From Betaproteobacteria bacterium (GTDB lineage Bacteria > Pseudomonadota > Gammaproteobacteria > Burkholderiales > Rhodocyclaceae): a DNA stretch of 10,041 nucleotides. Shown here piece by piece: positions 6,756 through 10,041 of this stretch. The notes beneath the pieces were generated by a model that did not search any database, was not told the origin of the DNA, and saw nothing but the letters and a program-made list of their open reading frames with translations. The position numbers and the translations under genes were made by a program. Each line of letters opens with the position of its first letter. Within the stretch, counting starts at the first letter, position 1. The stretch covers positions 1 through 10,041 of the forward strand of contig JAGWUW010000060.1 of the NCBI GenBank assembly GCA_028868235.1, written 5' to 3'.

Positions 6756-9700
6756 CGGCCCTGGTCGACCGCCTGAGCGAGGATGAAGCCGCTCGCCAGC
6801 GGGCACTTGCGGTGGCCTCGTTCATCGTCGAGGCGCCGGCCGGCGCCGGCAAGACGGAACTACTGACCCAGCGCTACCTACGCCTGCTGGCCGTAGTCGA
6901 GCATCCGGAAGAGGTGCTGGCGTTGACCTTTACCAACAAGGCGGCCACCGAGATGCGCGACCGCATCCTGCGCAGCCTGGAAACGGCGGCAGGCGGCGTG
7001 TTGCCCGATGAACCGCACAAACAAATGACCTTCCGGCTGGCCGGAAAAGCCCTGGAGCAGGATACGGAACGCGGCTGGGGTTTACTCGAACACCCTGGCC
7101 GCCTGCGCATCACGACACTGGACGCGCTGTGCGCCAGCCTGGCCCGGCAGATGCCCTATCTCAGCCGTTTCGGCAGCCAGCCGGGTGTCGCCGAGGATCC
7201 CGAGGCACACTACGCCACAGCGGCTCGCCGTACGCTGGAAATGGTCGAGGCCGAAGGGGGAGACGCCGAGGTGGTGGGTGCTGCCCTGGCCTTCATGGAC
7301 AACAACGCCGGCCGGCTGGAAAAGCTGCTCGTCGCCATGCTCGGCAAGCGTGATCAATGGTTGCAGCATGCATCGCGTATCGAAAGCGGCGCTATGAAAG
7401 GTGAGGTCGAGGCCGGGTTTGCTGCACTGATCGAGCGCGATCTGGCGATGGTGGAGGGGTTGCTTAGTGGCCGGATGCAGTCCTTGCTCATCCCTCTGGG
7501 GCGCTTTGCCGCAGCCAATGCACCAGGCGCTTTCGATGCACTGGTGGACTGGTCTGCGCCGCTCACTGCGGCCATGGATGATCTGGCGCGTTGGCAAAGC
7601 CTGGCCAGCTTGTTGCTGACCGGGACCGGTACGCTGCGCAAGACGGTGGACAAGCGCTGCGGTTTTCCGGCAGACAAGGAGTTTGCCGATCAGAAAAAGG
7701 CCATGCTCGAACTGTTGGCCGACTTGCGCGGGACGGCTGGCATCGAATCGGCGCTCGGCATCCTGCTGGCCTTGCCGCAGGCGCAGTTGTGCGAAGCCGA
7801 GTGGGCCACCGTCGAGTGCTTCTCGCGCCTGCTCCGCTTGGCAGCGGGGCAGCTGTGGCTGGCCTTTCAGGAAGCCGGCGAGGTCGATTTCATTGAAATT
7901 GCCGCCCGGGCCAGCCTGGCCTTGGGCGAAGAAGAGGCGCCGACTGACCTGGCGCAGGCCCTCGACTACCGTATTCGCCATCTGCTGGTCGACGAGTTCC
8001 AGGACACCAGCCCGACCCAGGTCGGTCTGCTCGAAAGGTTGACGCGTGGCTGGATGCCGGACGACGGTCGGACGCTGTTTGTGGTCGGCGATCCGATGCA
8101 GTCGATCTACCGCTTCCGCAAGGCCGATGTCGGGCTCTTCCTGCGCGTCCGTGAGCGCGGCATCGGCGACATCCGCCTCGAACATCTGCGCCTGTTTCGC
8201 AACAACCGCTCATATCCGGGGATTGTCGACTGGGTCAATGCGGTCTTCCCTGATATTTTTCCGGCTGAAGACTGGCCGGAAACCGGCGCCGTGCGCTATG
8301 CCGAATCGGCGGCAACCAAGGCAGCGCGGGCGGATAGCGGCGTGTCCATGCACCCGGTCATCGAACGCGAGGGAGACGATCCGGCTGGGGATGAAGCGCG
8401 CCAGGTGCTGGCCTTGATCCGTCAAGCCCGTCGGGAGGTGCCGGATAAGCGCGTTGCCGTGCTGGTCCGGGCACGCAGCCACCTTGATGCGTTGGTTGCC
8501 GAAATCCGCCGTAGTGCTCCCGACCTGCGCTTCCAGGCAGTCGACATCGAGGGGCTGGATGGGCGCCAGCATGTGCAGGACTTGCTCACCCTGTTCCGGG
8601 CTCTGCATCACCGTGCCGACCGCGTCCATTGGCTGGCCCTGCTGCGCGCCCCGTGGTGCGGCATGACCCTGGCCGACTTGCATGTGCTTGCTGCCGACGA
8701 CCGGCAGAGCACGATCTGGCAACTGATGCAGGATACTGGGCGGCTGCAGCGCCTGTCGGAGGATGGTCGGAAACGCTTGCTGCATGTGCGGGAGGTGTTG
8801 GTCGGCGCTTTTGCTGCACGTGACCGACAGCACCCGCGGCGCTGGCTGGAAGGCGTCTGGTTGATGCTGGGCGGCCCACGCTGTCTGGAGGCGCCGGAGG
8901 CGCTGGGCGATGTGGCGGCATTCTTCGCACTGGTTGATGGCTTGGTTGCTGCGCGCAAACTTAATGCCGAAACGTTGGCAACCCAGGCTGCCGAACTATT
9001 TGCGCCGGCCGATCCGCAGGGTGATGCAGTGCAGATGATGACCATCCACAAGTCCAAGGGGCTGGAATTCGATACCGTGATCCTGCCCGGTCTGGATCGG
9101 GAGACTGGTGGCGGAGAAAGCAACCTGCTGTTGTGGGACGAAGTGGCTGGTGCCGACGGCGACGAACACCTTCTGGTCGCGCCTATTCGCCAAAAAGGTA
9201 GCGACAAGACTGAGCCGACTGCCTATGACTACCTGCGTCGCTTGGAAAGCGAGCGCACCGCGCACGAAACAGAGCGATTGCTCTACGTCGCCGCCACCCG
9301 GGCCATCCGCCGCTTGCATCTGCTCGGTGTCGTGCGGGCCGATGAACGAAAGGATGATGGGCTCCGCCCTCCGGCTAACGGCACGCTGCTCAAGCTGCTG
9401 TGGCCTTCGGTCGCCCAACCGGCCTGCGCTGCCGCATTGGGAGGTGCTGTGCCGAAGACGATGCTGCCGGGTGTCGATCCGGCCAGCTTCGTTCCGCCGC
9501 TGTTGCGCCTACGCCGGGTTGGTGTGCCGGAAATATGGCAGACCCTGCCGCCAGGGCTGCGAGCGGCCGATAATCCGGTTGATCTCGACATCGTCGACAG
9601 CGCCCTGTCGCTGGAAATCTCGGTGGGTACGCTGGTTCATCGCTGCCTGGAGTTGATCGCTCGCCAAGGTATCGACAACTGGTCAGTGCAGCGAGTGGCA

Positions 9701-10041
9701 GGCGCCTTGCCGGCCTATCGGCGCTGGCTGGAAAATCAGGGGCATGCCATCGAATCGGCTTCGAGCGGGGCGGAGGAAGTGGTTGCCGCGCTGTCGCGCA
9801 CACTGGACAGCAAAGTGGGGCGCTGGCTGCTTGCGGCTCACCCGGAAGCGGCTGCCGAGCAGGCCTGGACGTCTACAGACGGCAAAACGACCAGCCATCA
9901 CGTTATCGACCGCAGTTTCGTCGCGGATGGTTGCCGGTGGATTGTCGACTACAAGACGGCACGCCTGTCCGAGGCCGAACTGCGTGCTCGGGCGGAGAGC
10001 TATCGCCCACAGTTGGAGCGCTATGCAGGCTTGTTCTCGGA
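6752..10041 (+). CDS. AddA/RecB-like UvrD-family helicase-nuclease (3' end outside window)
   Basis: 1096 codons are visible and the frame is open to the right edge. The protein is a superfamily 1A 3'-5' helicase fused to a RecB-type nuclease. In order: Walker A APAGAGKT (28-35, K34), motif Ia ALTFTNKAATEMRDRI, motif II VDEFQDTSPTQ (D414, E415), motif III VGDPMQSIYRFRKAD (Q450), motif IV-region LRLFRNNRSYPGIV, motif V MTIHKSKGLEFDTVILPG (H766), motif VI ERLLYVAATRA (841-851, R850). The nuclease follows: GTLVHRCLELIA (H963), VIDRSF (D1053) and IVDYKTA (D1066, K1068). The D1053-D1066 spacing of 13 equals that of E. coli RecB D1067-D1080. All key residues are present, so it should be an active motor and nuclease. 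Together with the AddB-like protein encoded two genes upstream it would make a two-nuclease AddAB-type complex for end resection. AddA and RecB proteins are about 1150-1240 residues, so only the last ~100 are missing. Confidence 0.93.
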   Translation, partial: MTALVDRLSEDEAARQRALAVASFIVEAPAGAGKTELLTQRYLRLLAVVEHPEEVLALTFTNKAATEMRDRILRSLETAAGGVLPDEPHKQMTFRLAGKALEQDTERGWGLLEHPGRLRITTLDALCASLARQMPYLSRFGSQPGVAEDPEAHYATAARRTLEMVEAEGGDAEVVGAALAFMDNNAGRLEKLLVAMLGKRDQWLQHASRIESGAMKGEVEAGFAALIERDLAMVEGLLSGRMQSLLIPLGRFAAANAPGAFDALVDWSAPLTAAMDDLARWQSLASLLLTGTGTLRKTVDKRCGFPADKEFADQKKAMLELLADLRGTAGIESALGILLALPQAQLCEAEWATVECFSRLLRLAAGQLWLAFQEAGEVDFIEIAARASLALGEEEAPTDLAQALDYRIRHLLVDEFQDTSPTQVGLLERLTRGWMPDDGRTLFVVGDPMQSIYRFRKADVGLFLRVRERGIGDIRLEHLRLFRNNRSYPGIVDWVNAVFPDIFPAEDWPETGAVRYAESAATKAARADSGVSMHPVIEREGDDPAGDEARQVLALIRQARREVPDKRVAVLVRARSHLDALVAEIRRSAPDLRFQAVDIEGLDGRQHVQDLLTLFRALHHRADRVHWLALLRAPWCGMTLADLHVLAADDRQSTIWQLMQDTGRLQRLSEDGRKRLLHVREVLVGAFAARDRQHPRRWLEGVWLMLGGPRCLEAPEALGDVAAFFALVDGLVAARKLNAETLATQAAELFAPADPQGDAVQMMTIHKSKGLEFDTVILPGLDRETGGGESNLLLWDEVAGADGDEHLLVAPIRQKGSDKTEPTAYDYLRRLESERTAHETERLLYVAATRAIRRLHLLGVVRADERKDDGLRPPANGTLLKLLWPSVAQPACAAALGGAVPKTMLPGVDPASFVPPLLRLRRVGVPEIWQTLPPGLRAADNPVDLDIVDSALSLEISVGTLVHRCLELIARQGIDNWSVQRVAGALPAYRRWLENQGHAIESASSGAEEVVAALSRTLDSKVGRWLLAAHPEAAAEQAWTSTDGKTTSHHVIDRSFVADGCRWIVDYKTARLSEAELRARAESYRPQLERYAGLFS

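Noticed and set aside
7082..8185. A 367-residue open frame on the minus strand opposite the helicase gene
   Set aside because: The sense strand carries ordered helicase motifs II and III here. The antisense product has no recognisable domain.

Overview
The window is GC-rich, densely coded bacterial chromosome with strong G/C preference at third codon positions. The gene content (a Gcr-type 'recombinase' membrane protein, an RmpM-like short OmpA protein, and an AddB-like 'probable DNA repair protein' with an AddA/RecB-like helicase) fits a betaproteobacterium, most plausibly of the Rhodocyclales group (Dechloromonas/Azonexus-like). That assignment is an inference from protein character only. 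Nothing suggests a mobile element, prophage, CRISPR array, tRNA or rRNA.

Layout. Positions 1-1447 (minus strand, running off the left edge) hold the first 482 codons of a Gcr-family protein. A divergent intergenic region of about 170 bases separates it from a plus-strand gene for a secreted, peptidoglycan-binding OmpA-domain protein (1621-2280), which ends at a clear rho-independent terminator (2299-2326). A run of five plus-strand genes follows with very short gaps and probably forms one operon: a secreted ComEA-like helix-hairpin-helix protein with a long Ala/Pro-rich tail (2399-3007), an AddB-like PD-(D/E)XK nuclease with a TTG start (3036-5744), a ChrR/YieF-like NAD(P)H-dependent FMN reductase (5758-6306), a stand-alone response-regulator receiver (6369-6755), and an AddA/RecB-like UvrD helicase-nuclease (6752 to beyond the right edge).

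How they work together. The AddB-like and AddA-like proteins should form the two-subunit helicase-nuclease that resects double-strand ends for homologous recombination. Both keep a recognisable H...D...DYK nuclease site, as expected for an AddAB-type dual nuclease and unlike RecBCD, which has one. The two subunit genes are separated by a flavin reductase and a receiver protein, and the receiver stop codon overlaps the helicase start codon (ATGA). This insertion of a redox and a signalling gene into a DNA-repair operon is the most notable feature of the window. A second oddity is that the AddB-like protein has lost two of the three C-terminal cysteines that would hold the AddB iron-sulfur cluster.

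I found no clearly undescribed system. The best leads are the operon composition, the degenerate Fe-S site, and the membrane character of the so-called recombinase.
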